From assembly GCA_008125075.1 (NCBI GenBank), contig VLTH01000002.1:251253-315252 (forward strand): a stretch of 64,000 bases of DNA. Reading direction: 5' to 3'. Below are positions 29,389 through 37,976 of this stretch, one piece after another. The DNA is from Acetivibrio alkalicellulosi. GTDB taxonomy: Bacteria > Bacillota > Clostridia > Acetivibrionales > Acetivibrionaceae. The notes beneath the pieces were generated by a model. That model saw only the letters and a list, made by a program, of their open reading frames with translations, was not told the DNA's origin and did no database searches. Both the position numbers and the translations under genes were made by a program. The number at the start of each line of letters is the position of its first letter. The stretch's first letter is position 1.

Positions 29389-31824
29389 TTGATTACTTTA
29401 CAAAACGATAGACAAATTAAAATATCAGCTGCAGGAAGTCGCAAAGCTAATAATTGGCCAACACAAGAATTATATTGGTCTGAAATGGTTGAGCGTCTTA
29501 TAACACCAGTTAGAGGCGTTGAGTTATTTGCAGAGTATCTACGTAAACCCAAGAGGGAACAGGATGATCTTAAGGACGTTGGTGGTTTTGTAGGAGGAAC
29601 GCTTAAGGATGGTAGAAGAAAAGCTGCTAATGTTTCTGGGCGCGATATAATAACCCTTGACCTTGACAATATACCAGCTGGCCAGACTCAGGAGATAATA
29701 AAAAGGTTAGAGGGAATCGGATGTGCATATGCTACATATTCAACAAGAAAACATGAACCTGTTAAACCAAGGCTTAGAGTATTGTTACCGATAGATAGAA
29801 CCGTTACTGCAGATGAGTACGAACCTCTAACCCGAAAAATTGCTTCAATAATAGGTATAGAACTTTGTGACCCTTCGACATTTGAAGCTTCCAGACTTAT
29901 GTATTGGCCATCGTGCTGCTCCGATAGTCAATATGTGTTTCATGTCGGAGATAGGCCTTTTCTGTCTGCAGATGGAATCCTTTCTATGTACATTAATTGG
30001 CGTGATATAGCAGAATGGCCAGAGGTACCAGGCGCACAACAAAACCATGTTAAATTAGCAGAAAAACAGGGAGATCCAACCAATAAAACTGGTATAGTAG
30101 GTGCGTTTTGTAGGACTTATGATATATACAGCGTTATAGATAAGTGGCTGTCTGGTGTTTATATAGAATGTGAAAACTCAGAAGAACGACTGACTTTTTC
30201 TGGCGGTTCTACTTTTGGTGGGGCGATCATTTACAATAACGGCAACTTCCTATATTCTCACCACGCCACAGATCCTGCAGGCGGTAAGCTCTGCAACTCT
30301 TTTGACTTGGTAAGGTACCATAAATTTGGTGAACTGGACGATGAGGCGAAACACGACACCCCGGTTAATAAATTGCCGTCATATGTTGCAATGTGTGAAC
30401 TTGCTTCAAGTGATAAACAAGTGTCTTTACTTCTAAAACAAGAGCGATACGATGAAGCAATAATGGATTTTGCAAGTCCTTGCCTTGCTATATCTGAGAA
30501 TGGAAACTGGATGATGGAACTTAAAATAAACTCATCCAGCGGAGCATATCTCAAAAATACTAGAAACATTGAAATTTTACTTGAAAATGATCCGCAGCTA
30601 TCTGGGAAAATCAAACTTAATATATTTGCAGATCGTATTATGGGATTTGGACCGTTACCGTGGGCTGGTAGAAACTCAGAAGAAGTTTTTGAGTGGAGCG
30701 AGGTTGATGATGTAGGATTACGTATGTATATTGAACGGGTGTTAGGCTTTAGAAATCGTGATATGGTCTTTGACGCGATTATGTCGTGTTCCCGTAAAAA
30801 TGCTTTTGATCCGGTAGTTGACTACCTCAATAGTCTTGAATGGGATGGTGTCAAAAGACTTGATACTTTATTTATTGATTATTTGGGAGCTGAAGATAGT
30901 TATTACACTAGATCAGTGACTCGGAAAGTTTTTGTTGCTGCTGTGGCTCGCGCGATGTCACCAGGGGTTAAGTTTGACAACATTACTGTCATTGACGGTA
31001 AACAAGGAATTGGAAAAAGTACTCTACTAAGAAAAATGGCTCGTGGATGGTTTTCCGACAATTTAAATACTGTGGAAGGTAAAGAAGCCGCCGAATTATT
31101 GCAAGGCGTGTGGATAATTGAACTAGGAGAACTAAGTGGTTTAAACCGATCAGAGACCAATGCAGTGAAACATTTTTTAAGCAAACAGGAAGATCAGTAC
31201 AGAGCAGCATACGCACGAAGAACAGAAAGGCATCCCCGGAGGTGTGTATTTTTTGGCACTACTAATAATCGGGAATATCTTAAAGACAGTACTGGCAATA
31301 GACGGTTTTGGCCAATATCTGCATTAGTAGTTAAACCTTGTAAAGATGTTTTTGGCCTAAGTGATGATGATATAGATCAATTTTGGGGAGAAGCATATTG
31401 TTACTGGCAATTTGGAGAACAACTGTATCTGCCGCGTGATCTAGAAATCGAAGCAGAGAGAAGGCGAGAGGGTTACATGGAAAGAGACCCAGTGTCAGGT
31501 CAAATCGAAGAATTTTTAAATAAACCAATCCCCGAAGATTGGAATCGGTGGAGTATAGATCGCAGACTCATGTTTTGGAATGGTATGTTGCCCGGAAATG
31601 ATATTAAATTAGTTCCCAGAGACCGTGTATGTGCGTTGGAGATATGGCGAGAGTGTTTACGGGAAAACAGGCGCACCATGACTAAAAGCGATTCGAGACG
31701 CATCAATTCTGTGCTCGAAACATTTACAGACTGGGAGCCTTTGCCACTTATGCGTATTGGTGCAGAATACGGGTCACAGAGAGGTTTTAAGCGCAAAATA
31801 ACTGTTAACTTTCTAGAAAGTTAA
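29389..31824 (+). CDS. Primase-helicase replication protein (AEP-like N terminus, VirE-type P-loop ATPase)
   Basis: 811-residue replication protein. The N-terminal part has a DLD pair (D91, D93), STRKH (118-122) and the following PRLRVLLPI and RLMYWP segments, in keeping with an archaeo-eukaryotic primase fold. The C-terminal part is a VirE-type (virulence-associated E family) ATPase with Walker A GKQGIGKST (537-545), Walker B WIIELGEL and the sensor segment FFGTTNNREYLKDSTGNRRF. Proteins of this type replicate satellites and some plasmids. The end of the gene overlaps a perfect 22-bp palindrome that begins the iteron region, supporting a replication role. Confidence 0.85.
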   Translation: MITLQNDRQIKISAAGSRKANNWPTQELYWSEMVERLITPVRGVELFAEYLRKPKREQDDLKDVGGFVGGTLKDGRRKAANVSGRDIITLDLDNIPAGQTQEIIKRLEGIGCAYATYSTRKHEPVKPRLRVLLPIDRTVTADEYEPLTRKIASIIGIELCDPSTFEASRLMYWPSCCSDSQYVFHVGDRPFLSADGILSMYINWRDIAEWPEVPGAQQNHVKLAEKQGDPTNKTGIVGAFCRTYDIYSVIDKWLSGVYIECENSEERLTFSGGSTFGGAIIYNNGNFLYSHHATDPAGGKLCNSFDLVRYHKFGELDDEAKHDTPVNKLPSYVAMCELASSDKQVSLLLKQERYDEAIMDFASPCLAISENGNWMMELKINSSSGAYLKNTRNIEILLENDPQLSGKIKLNIFADRIMGFGPLPWAGRNSEEVFEWSEVDDVGLRMYIERVLGFRNRDMVFDAIMSCSRKNAFDPVVDYLNSLEWDGVKRLDTLFIDYLGAEDSYYTRSVTRKVFVAAVARAMSPGVKFDNITVIDGKQGIGKSTLLRKMARGWFSDNLNTVEGKEAAELLQGVWIIELGELSGLNRSETNAVKHFLSKQEDQYRAAYARRTERHPRRCVFFGTTNNREYLKDSTGNRRFWPISALVVKPCKDVFGLSDDDIDQFWGEAYCYWQFGEQLYLPRDLEIEAERRREGYMERDPVSGQIEEFLNKPIPEDWNRWSIDRRLMFWNGMLPGNDIKLVPRDRVCALEIWRECLRENRRTMTKSDSRRINSVLETFTDWEPLPLMRIGAEYGSQRGFKRKITVNFLES

Positions 31825-32075
31825 CAACACTTGAGAATGTTAACACCCAAAGTGAAAATGTAAACAATTTAACAAAAGAAAAAAGGAATGTTAACAACAA
31901 TGTTAGTGTCCAAAACCGCTTAAATGCTTGAATATAGATGTAAGTATACAATGTTAACATTATTTACTATAGAAATAAAATAAATAGATATATAGGTATA
32001 TATACTATATATCTAATATACCTAAACAGCCTAAATATATATAACTATAGGCAAAAATTTAATATACGGTTAACA
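31804..32075. other. Probable replication origin of the satellite (iterons flanking an AT-rich core)
   Basis: Begins with the perfect palindrome GTTAACTTTC/GAAAGTTAAC (31804-31825). GTTAACA recurs at 31820-31826, 31839-31845, 31890-31896, 31953-31959 (inside ATGTTAACAT) and 32069-32075. Between the last two is an AT-rich core (31960-32067) with the inverted repeat AGATATATAG / CTATATATCT (31986-32014). SaPI origins also have Rep-binding iterons on both sides of an AT-rich zone downstream of rep. Confidence 0.75.
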
Positions 32076-32102
32076 CATAAAAACAAAAAGGAGAATGGTA
32101 AA

Positions 32103-32447
32103 ATGCTGATACTATCAAAAAACGAGCTGACAACATGTAGCGCATTAAGAATTGTACGTCTAATTTGGGCAGAAGGATTATGCCCAGTAGTGCCTTTGAT
32201 AACATCACCTATAACACAGAGACTTGTAAAAGTTGAAAATATGGATACTCCGTGTAGGGCGATTAATGCTAAGGGAGAGGGGGTTCAACTTACATTTTTA
32301 GCGTATGGCCTGGAAGCCGTAACGAGTGTTACAGGTAATGGCCCAGTTGTTGCCGAGTATGATTCAGAAGAAAAAGCCCGAGAGGTTCTTAAACGTGCGG
32401 CACAAATAGCGGCAACTGGAGCTGTTGTGGATCTAAATGAGATATAA
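32103..32447 (+). CDS. Hypothetical protein
   Basis: 114 residues, AAGGAG upstream, directly after the origin region. No family recognised. It ends with an alanine-rich helix (EEKAREVLKRAAQIAATGAVVDL). The preceding part is rich in beta-strand residues. A weak hairpin, AAGCCCC...AGGGCTT, follows at 32453-32477. Confidence 0.6.
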   Translation: MLILSKNELTTCSALRIVRLIWAEGLCPVVPLITSPITQRLVKVENMDTPCRAINAKGEGVQLTFLAYGLEAVTSVTGNGPVVAEYDSEEKAREVLKRAAQIAATGAVVDLNEI

Positions 32448-32541
32448 AACAAAAAGCCCCTAGGATAATAAGGGCTTCTGTCCAATAAGAAGATGAATAA
32501 AACACTACTTCCATTTTATCATTAAGGGAGAGTGTTTGCAA

Positions 32542-33240
32542 ATGGAAAATGAAAAACTTGTAAAAAGATTCAAAGAAGGAGATCAGGAAGCACTTGCAGA
32601 GTTGACAGAGCAAAATATTGACTTGATAAAGTTTGTAGCTAGCAAATTCACAATACATTGTAATTACATAACATATGATGATTTATTCCAACAGGGTTGG
32701 TTTGGATTTAAAAGAGCAGCTGAAACTTATGATCCAGATCATGAGGCAGCAGCAAAATTTAGTACCTGGGCGATACACTGGATCAGGCAGTCAATACAAA
32801 GGTACCTGGAACAAAAGACACCTAAGACAAAAGAGAAAAGCATTTATGAGGAATATGGAGAGGATCTAACTTTAGTGGACACTCTTGAGGATCCAGAGCA
32901 GCAAAGAAAGGTATATGATTATGCCGAAAGGCGAGAGCTCAGGAGAGATCTTGAACAGGTTATGGATAAATATTTATCTCTGCAGCAACGTGAAATACTG
33001 AAGCTTCGTTATGGGTGGTCAAACGAAGTAAGATTTACTTATACAGGGATTGGAGAAGTTCTTGGACTAAAAAAGCAAAACGTACAGCAACAGCACAATT
33101 ATTCATTGCAGCGACTGAGAAAAACACCTTGGGGGCGTCTTAAATGGACAGAACACAAAGGTGAGCGGATTAATAAGTTAAGGTATCTGAATCCAATCTA
33201 TCGAGCTGAGACATTGGATGACTGGCGAAAGAATTATTAG
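32542..33240 (+). CDS. Sigma-70 family RNA polymerase sigma factor
   Basis: 232 residues with region 2 (YDDLFQQGWFGFKRAAETYD ... KFSTWAIHWIRQSIQRYL) and region 4 (LSLQQREILKLRYGW ... FTYTGIGEVLGLKKQNVQQ); regions 1.1 and 3 are short or missing. The ATG at 32542 is better spaced from GGGAGAG than the TTG at 32536. In the satellite it may direct late genes or read helper-phage promoters; no such target is proven. The basic tail of about 40 residues after region 4 is unusual. Confidence 0.85.
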   Translation: MENEKLVKRFKEGDQEALAELTEQNIDLIKFVASKFTIHCNYITYDDLFQQGWFGFKRAAETYDPDHEAAAKFSTWAIHWIRQSIQRYLEQKTPKTKEKSIYEEYGEDLTLVDTLEDPEQQRKVYDYAERRELRRDLEQVMDKYLSLQQREILKLRYGWSNEVRFTYTGIGEVLGLKKQNVQQQHNYSLQRLRKTPWGRLKWTEHKGERINKLRYLNPIYRAETLDDWRKNY

Positions 33241-33245
33241 TATTG

Positions 33246-33269
33246 AAATTTCCAAACGCTTGGAGATTT
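33246..33269. repeat. Palindrome, copy 1 of 2 in the element
   Basis: AAATTTCCAAACGCTTGGAGATTT. The inverse form ATTTCCAAGCGTTTGGAGATTT lies at 37450-37471. Candidate operator shared by two transcription units. Confidence 0.5.
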
Positions 33270-33299
33270 GAAGCAGTGATTTATGAAGCTGAATGTTGC

Positions 33300-33380
33300 A
33301 TAGGTGGAAACTACTGTAAAACAAAAAAGGTACTGCCTGGCGTGTAGACCTAGAGCCGTGCGGCAGGCACCACCTACCTA
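33300..33380 (+). ncRNA. Candidate structured RNA between the sigma factor and terS
   Basis: TAGGTGG (33301-33307) can pair with CCACCTA (33370-33376), and inside CTGCC (33333-33337) pairs with GGCAG (33362-33366), next to GGT/ACC. The G+C richness is out of line with the intergenic DNA around it. Whether it is a leader of terS or a separate RNA is unknown. Confidence 0.35.
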
Positions 33381-33435
33381 GATATAATATAAATTTTTCA
33401 CTTGTGAACTTGTGAAATATTGAAAGGGTGATAAC

Positions 33436-33969
33436 ATGGCAGTAATTGCAAAAACGATAAATGGCAAGATATGTTTACGCACATCTGCCATGGTGGATAT
33501 ATTAGGAATTACGCAACAAACACTAAGCCTGTGGGATGATCAGGGATGCCCAAAAGCCGCTAGAGGTTGGTGGAGTATCAAGGACGTGTTGGCTTGGAAG
33601 GGCTTACTCCCAGGAGGCGACACCGAAGAAGATCAGGAGAAAATATCCCTGGCACAAAAAAAGCTCGAAGCAGAAATAAAATTTAAAGCAAGTAAAGCAG
33701 AAGAATCTGAGTTCAAAAACGCAGTACTTCAGGGCGAATACGTAAAGAAGGAGGATGTAACAGATGAGCTCCAACGGTTCTTTGTTGTACTCAAGAGGTC
33801 AATGATTAGTTACTCCAGGATAGTGGCAACGGAAGTTTCAGGATATGTTGATGCAATAACAACTAGAAGGATTGAAAACCTAATTAAAGATTCAACAATG
33901 GGAGCTTTGGAGCAAATAAGCATTGATGGAGTATATGAACCAAAGAAGAATATCAGGAAAGGAAGGTGA
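33436..33969 (+). CDS. Nu1-like small terminase subunit (TerS)
   Basis: 177 residues: an N-terminal winged helix (MVDILGITQQTLSLWDDQGCP ... GWWSIKDVLAWKG), then the long helix EKISLAQKKLEAEIKFKASKAEESEFKNAVLQGEYVKKEDV typical of Nu1-type packaging proteins, and a C-terminal helical part. TerS selects DNA for packaging. A small terminase without its large partner is the hallmark of satellites that redirect a helper phage's TerL and capsids. AAAGGGTGATAAC precedes the ATG. Confidence 0.8.
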   Translation: MAVIAKTINGKICLRTSAMVDILGITQQTLSLWDDQGCPKAARGWWSIKDVLAWKGLLPGGDTEEDQEKISLAQKKLEAEIKFKASKAEESEFKNAVLQGEYVKKEDVTDELQRFFVVLKRSMISYSRIVATEVSGYVDAITTRRIENLIKDSTMGALEQISIDGVYEPKKNIRKGR

Positions 33970-34058
33970 TTCAATTGGAGTTTCAGGAATAAAAAGACCA
34001 AAGGAACAATAATCACAAGGATTATAAAACAAATACTCAAAAAGAAAGGATGATCAAG

Positions 34059-34784
34059 ATGTTATCAGAAAAAATAAAAAATGTTGAAAGCATGATTAAG
34101 ATGGTTCAGGAGCATGAAAAAAATTATGCGGAGGCCAATAAAAAAGTTGAACAGGTAGCAAAAGACCTTCAAAATCAAATTGATGATTTAAAGGGGAAAA
34201 TGGAGCTCCGCAAGAATGAGCTAACTAGTAAAATAAGCAATCTTGAAAAAGAAATATCTAAAAAAGTTACAGAGTCAGTTGTGGATCCTGAAAAAGAAAA
34301 CGAACTCAGGGAAATGTCAATTGAACTGGACTTATCAAAACGTCAGTTTGATGCCTTGTCTCAAGGATTGAGAAAAACAATAATTGTTGCTTGTGAAAAG
34401 AAGCTTGAAGAGCTTAAAATTTGTCAGAAAAATGCTTGGACACAGCAACACGTCCTTTGTGAAATCTATATAAAATATTTTAAAGTAATTAATGAGGCCA
34501 TAGCAAGTCTAAACGCATTGGGTGAAGAAAAGCAAGGCCAGTATTCAACGATTGCAACCATGGAGACTGGACCAAACAATATGACATTGAGGCCTTTTAT
34601 GCAATATATTCTTGATAAGGAAGCCGTTGCATTAGGACGCAGGGTTATGACAGAAGAAGAGATTCGAGAATGGCACGGAAATCCAAAACACCCATCAGAG
34701 TATACATTAACTCTTGATTTTGAAAAAGAGATAAGAAATGAATGTGTAGCTGCAGCTGATGCAATAGTAAAAACATTATGGTAA
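34059..34784 (+). CDS. Coiled-coil hypothetical protein
   Basis: 241 residues; residues 1-110 are a long charged coiled coil (KNVESMIKMVQEHEKNYAEA, KVEQVAKDLQNQIDDLKGKM), the rest is helical with LDFEKEIRNECVAAADAIVK at the end. I choose the ATG at 34059, 8 bases after AAAGGA, over the one at 34050. The stop codon overlaps the next start (TAATG). No family recognised; a scaffold or capsid-remodelling role would fit the position after terS but is speculation. Confidence 0.6.
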   Translation: MLSEKIKNVESMIKMVQEHEKNYAEANKKVEQVAKDLQNQIDDLKGKMELRKNELTSKISNLEKEISKKVTESVVDPEKENELREMSIELDLSKRQFDALSQGLRKTIIVACEKKLEELKICQKNAWTQQHVLCEIYIKYFKVINEAIASLNALGEEKQGQYSTIATMETGPNNMTLRPFMQYILDKEAVALGRRVMTEEEIREWHGNPKHPSEYTLTLDFEKEIRNECVAAADAIVKTLW

Positions 34785-35353
34785 TGGTTAGAGTAGCTTT
34801 TAATATACTTAAAGAAGTTCTTGGTATTGATGATGTGCTTTTAATTGACGAGTCGGATCCAGAGCTATATGATCACTTTCTAGAGGAAGCAGGAGATGAA
34901 TTTTTAGGCTTTGCTGTTGGCTTTAAAAATCAAAGCAGGAATATTATTAATAATGACCTTTTTAAACCTGAAAACGAGCATTTAAGGAAGATTGTAAGAG
35001 AGGAAATAGATTTAAAATCGTTAAGTAAAAGGCTTGTTGTAGGTAGACGAAGTATTTTTATTAATGTCAATCTTATAAACAAAGGTTGCGAAGCTGGCTA
35101 CAAAACAAAGCACTTTTCAAATATTAATTTTTGGGCAGAATTTCCTCTAAGTTTGAGATCGGCTATATCCCTAGTTATAGTTCATGAATTAACACATATT
35201 CAAATGGATATTGATGAGGTTCAGAGCTGCTTTAATTGTATAAAGTGTAAACATTGCTCAGAGTTTGATAAACACATGGCTGACAATTGGGAAACAGTTA
35301 TCAGGAATGATGCTTTAAGGAAAATAGATTTTGCTTTATACGGCATAGAATAA
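34784..35353 (+). CDS. HExxH-containing protein with a CX2CX2CX2C cluster
   Basis: 189 residues. Around residue 134 it has VIVHELTHIQMDIDE, a zincin-like HExxH motif with an acidic residue shortly after, and then four cysteines in the spacing CFNCIKCKHC (about 149-158), a likely second metal site. A small metallopeptidase is possible; the activity is inferred only. It overlaps the coiled-coil gene by one base, so it is translationally coupled. Confidence 0.6.
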   Translation: MVRVAFNILKEVLGIDDVLLIDESDPELYDHFLEEAGDEFLGFAVGFKNQSRNIINNDLFKPENEHLRKIVREEIDLKSLSKRLVVGRRSIFINVNLINKGCEAGYKTKHFSNINFWAEFPLSLRSAISLVIVHELTHIQMDIDEVQSCFNCIKCKHCSEFDKHMADNWETVIRNDALRKIDFALYGIE

Positions 35354-35411
35354 GCCTTGGGTTGGGGCATAAACCAACCCAAAATAAAAAATAAAGGAAG
35401 GTGTAACAACT

Positions 35412-36689
35412 ATGAGTTTATGTTTAGTAACTTGGAATAAAGGTGTAATAATTATATCTGGTGATTCAAGAGGAGCAATTTCAAGAGAAGGGGCATTTTA
35501 CGCATGTGAAGAGGTGGAGAAAATCCGTCAAATTGATGATAAAGTAATCTTTTCGTGTGGTTCTGGATGGGTTGCGAATAAAGTATTAGAGGAGTACAAA
35601 AAATCTACTGATAAATCTATAGATAACTTAAATGAAATAGCAAAAAAGACTGTAACTGAATTTGAAAAGCTCTATCCTGAGGCAGCATCAAAAATTAAAA
35701 GAAAACTTGATCTTTTAATTGCAACTTTCGAGAATGATACAGCTGTCATGTATCAAGTATCTTCTATTGATAGATATAAAGTAAACAGAATTGAAGGTAC
35801 CAATGAAACATACATGTTTGGATCGGGTGTTCATGTGAAAGAGGCACTGGATTTATTACAGTGTGCTGTTGGATCCACTAATGAAGTTTATAAGGCTATA
35901 TATAATAATTTAAGTGATGAGCAAGTTGGAGGCACACTCACAATATTTACATTAAACAAGAGCGGTATATCAAAAGTAGAATCAAAAATTGATGATGCTC
36001 AGAAAAATATTAAATGGGCTGAAATGATTGACAGCAAAAAACCGCTAATACATTGTAATTCTGATATGATGGAATTCCGTGTCCATGGCAATAGAAAATT
36101 GTATTTTGATCCTATTGGTGAAAGATATGTTTTTACTGGACGTTTGGAAGCTTGTGAGCTTGTGGGAGGTACTCTTAATATAGGAGATGGTACCTTTACT
36201 GTATCCAACAATGGACATATGATTGCGACAAGTGCCTATATCAAAGGATTAATTGAAGCAAGTGAATTTAAGGGCGGATTAATTAAGACTTCAGAAAGTG
36301 AAAAGAGAGTTGAAATATCAGATAATCAGATCAGGACATACAACGATAATAACAATTTAAACGGTCTTGTAACAAATAACACTGTTGGACAGTTTGGCGA
36401 CTGGGAGTTTTGGGACAATGGAACACATGTATTTAGTGTTTATAATACAACTAATGGTGGGGGCGTTTCTCTTATTCCTATTGGTGGGGCTAGTCTTGGC
36501 GTGGGAACCGAAGATAAAAACCTTTTATTGAGAGGTGATGTAAAACATCAAGGTAAGATTGCATTTTTTAACGGAACACCAACAAGTAAGAATGAAGTAT
36601 CAACCTTAACAGGAGGTTCAACATTGTCGGAGATTGAAAGTAAATTAAATGAACTAATAAGCGCATTAAAAAACTATAACCTTGTTTAA
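35412..36689 (+). CDS. Proteasome-like (Ntn-hydrolase) domain fused to a phage tail-spike-like region
   Basis: 425 residues. Residues 1-200 match the proteasome beta/HslV fold: GVIIISGDSRG (Asp18 in the place of Asp17), VEKIRQIDDKVIFSCGSG (Lys37 in the place of Lys33). Aligning these puts Ser2 at the N-terminal nucleophile, exposed when Met is removed. Residues about 225-425 look like clostridial phage tail/baseplate proteins (GGTLNIGDGTFTVSNNGHM, TSAYIKGLIEASEFKGG) and end in a short coiled coil. The fusion may be a self-processing or host-surface-degrading spike; that is inference. GGAAGGTGT precedes the start. Confidence 0.65.
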   Translation: MSLCLVTWNKGVIIISGDSRGAISREGAFYACEEVEKIRQIDDKVIFSCGSGWVANKVLEEYKKSTDKSIDNLNEIAKKTVTEFEKLYPEAASKIKRKLDLLIATFENDTAVMYQVSSIDRYKVNRIEGTNETYMFGSGVHVKEALDLLQCAVGSTNEVYKAIYNNLSDEQVGGTLTIFTLNKSGISKVESKIDDAQKNIKWAEMIDSKKPLIHCNSDMMEFRVHGNRKLYFDPIGERYVFTGRLEACELVGGTLNIGDGTFTVSNNGHMIATSAYIKGLIEASEFKGGLIKTSESEKRVEISDNQIRTYNDNNNLNGLVTNNTVGQFGDWEFWDNGTHVFSVYNTTNGGGVSLIPIGGASLGVGTEDKNLLLRGDVKHQGKIAFFNGTPTSKNEVSTLTGGSTLSEIESKLNELISALKNYNLV

Positions 36690-36746
36690 TAGTGCTATAA
36701 GGTATATAATATTAACAAATAAGAAAAAATAAAGGAGTGAATGTAA

Positions 36747-37337
36747 ATGAAAAAATTTTTATTAGTTTTTATCCTGGGAGCTTTAATTTTTTCAACTCTA
36801 ACAATAACAGCTAATGTCAGACAGTATATTTTAACGCCAGCTTCTTATAATGTTGTTGCTGATGGTGTGATAGTTGGTGATCCTGATTACCCTATTCTTA
36901 ATTACAATGGCACTACATATCTTTCACTTAGAAAAGCAGCTGACGTATTAAATGTATCACTAGAATGGAATGGTGAACTAAAACAAGCAGAACTAAACAC
37001 TAAAATGAAAGTAGATTCAGATGGAGAATATAAGATATTATATTTCAAAAATGTAAAGTGTGATATATTGGACCTGGTAACAGATCACCACGACAAACAA
37101 GTAATTATTAAAGATGGCCAAACATATGTAATAGCAAATTTATTCTCCAAGTATAATGAGAAAGCAGAGGACGGAGCATATTATATAAACCTTCCTGATA
37201 GAGAGCCTATAATGATTGTTGCTCCAGGAAGAAAAGCAACGGAACATTCATATATTGATGCAGTACTTACATTTGTTAAGCCTGAATCATTGGGATTGAA
37301 AATAAGATTAGAGGGCGAAACACTTATTGTTGAATAA
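36747..37337 (+). CDS. Secreted protein with a copper amine oxidase N-terminal-like (stalk) domain
   Basis: 196 residues with a signal peptide or membrane anchor (MKKFLLVFILGALIFSTLTI). Residues 30-85 (VVADGVIVGDPDYPILNYNG, TTYLSLRKAADVLNVSLEWN) match the domain found in many clostridial cell-wall proteins. The rest shows beta strands and no known motif. AAAGGAGTGA precedes the ATG. It may be a surface protein made by the lysogen. Confidence 0.7.
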   Translation: MKKFLLVFILGALIFSTLTITANVRQYILTPASYNVVADGVIVGDPDYPILNYNGTTYLSLRKAADVLNVSLEWNGELKQAELNTKMKVDSDGEYKILYFKNVKCDILDLVTDHHDKQVIIKDGQTYVIANLFSKYNEKAEDGAYYINLPDREPIMIVAPGRKATEHSYIDAVLTFVKPESLGLKIRLEGETLIVE

Positions 37338-37410
37338 GAATTAATTTTAATTGGTTGCAAGACTAGGGCAACTTGTGTAAAAGCTTATCGGGCAAAAAGC
37401 TTTCCAATTT

Positions 37411-37446
37411 AAAAAAGTATTAGGCTATTAAGCTTAATACTTTTTT
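37411..37446. terminator. Bidirectional terminator after the stalk-domain gene
   Basis: AAAAAAGTATTA / TAATACTTTTTT stem with inner GGCT/AGCT and a T-run on either strand. Confidence 0.8.
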
Positions 37447-37651
37447 CATATTTCCAAGCGTTTGGAGATTTAACTGTGTATATATTTTACAATTCACACG
37501 TGCGTTTTGTAAAATATATACTTTTGCAAAATTTGCAAAACTTCCTTATCGCAAATTGCGACAACATAGTTTAACATGCTGAAAAATTTTCAGGATACAT
37601 TAAAGCTCCTGAAGAGATAGTTAAATGTATTGCGAAAAATTTTCACAATAT
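37447..37651. other. Palindrome-rich non-coding segment of the satellite
   Basis: Second copy of the 33.25-kb palindrome (37450-37471), a perfect 15-bp inverted repeat GTATATATTTTACAA / TTGTAAAATATATAC (37478-37492 and 37507-37521), then GCAAAATTTGCAAA, CGCAAATTGCG, CTGAAAAATTTTCAG and GCGAAAAATTTTCAC. No ORF is seen. It separates convergent transcription units and may be a regulatory or replication-related region. Confidence 0.5.
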
Positions 37652-37682
37652 AAATAAGAGCCACTTAGAGGGCTCTTATTTA
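37652..37682. terminator. Bidirectional terminator
   Basis: AAATAAGAGCC / GGCTCTTATTT stem, loop of about 8 bases; serves the leftward gene pair at 37689-38345. Confidence 0.8.
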
Positions 37683-37688
37683 TATCTT

Positions 37689-37931
37689 TTATAGGGGTTC
37701 AATATTACCCATGAAGGGAGGAGCTATGTCTTCATCTTCCAGTATAATAGTTAAACAATATCCACTTTTAGTATCTTCAAATATTTTATTTTGAATTTTA
37801 AAATATTTCCCTTCTGAACCCATTTTGTTGGACATCATTAGTCCCATTAATTCGCATTGAGTTAGCTCTAAGTCCTTTGATTCAAGATCAATAAAGTCTG
37901 GGTATACTACAGTTACCTTGAGTTTATCCAC
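37689..37931 (-). CDS. Hypothetical protein
   Basis: 80 residues, acidic (LKVTVVYPDFIDLESKDLEL at the N terminus). No family recognised. It follows the DUF2513 gene on the same strand with GGGGGTGTAAATT upstream, so the two form an operon. Confidence 0.55.
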   Translation of the reverse strand: MDKLKVTVVYPDFIDLESKDLELTQCELMGLMMSNKMGSEGKYFKIQNKIFEDTKSGYCLTIILEDEDIAPPFMGNIEPL

Positions 37932-37976
37932 AATTTACACCCCCTTTCCATTTCTGCATATTTTATTTAAGAAAAA

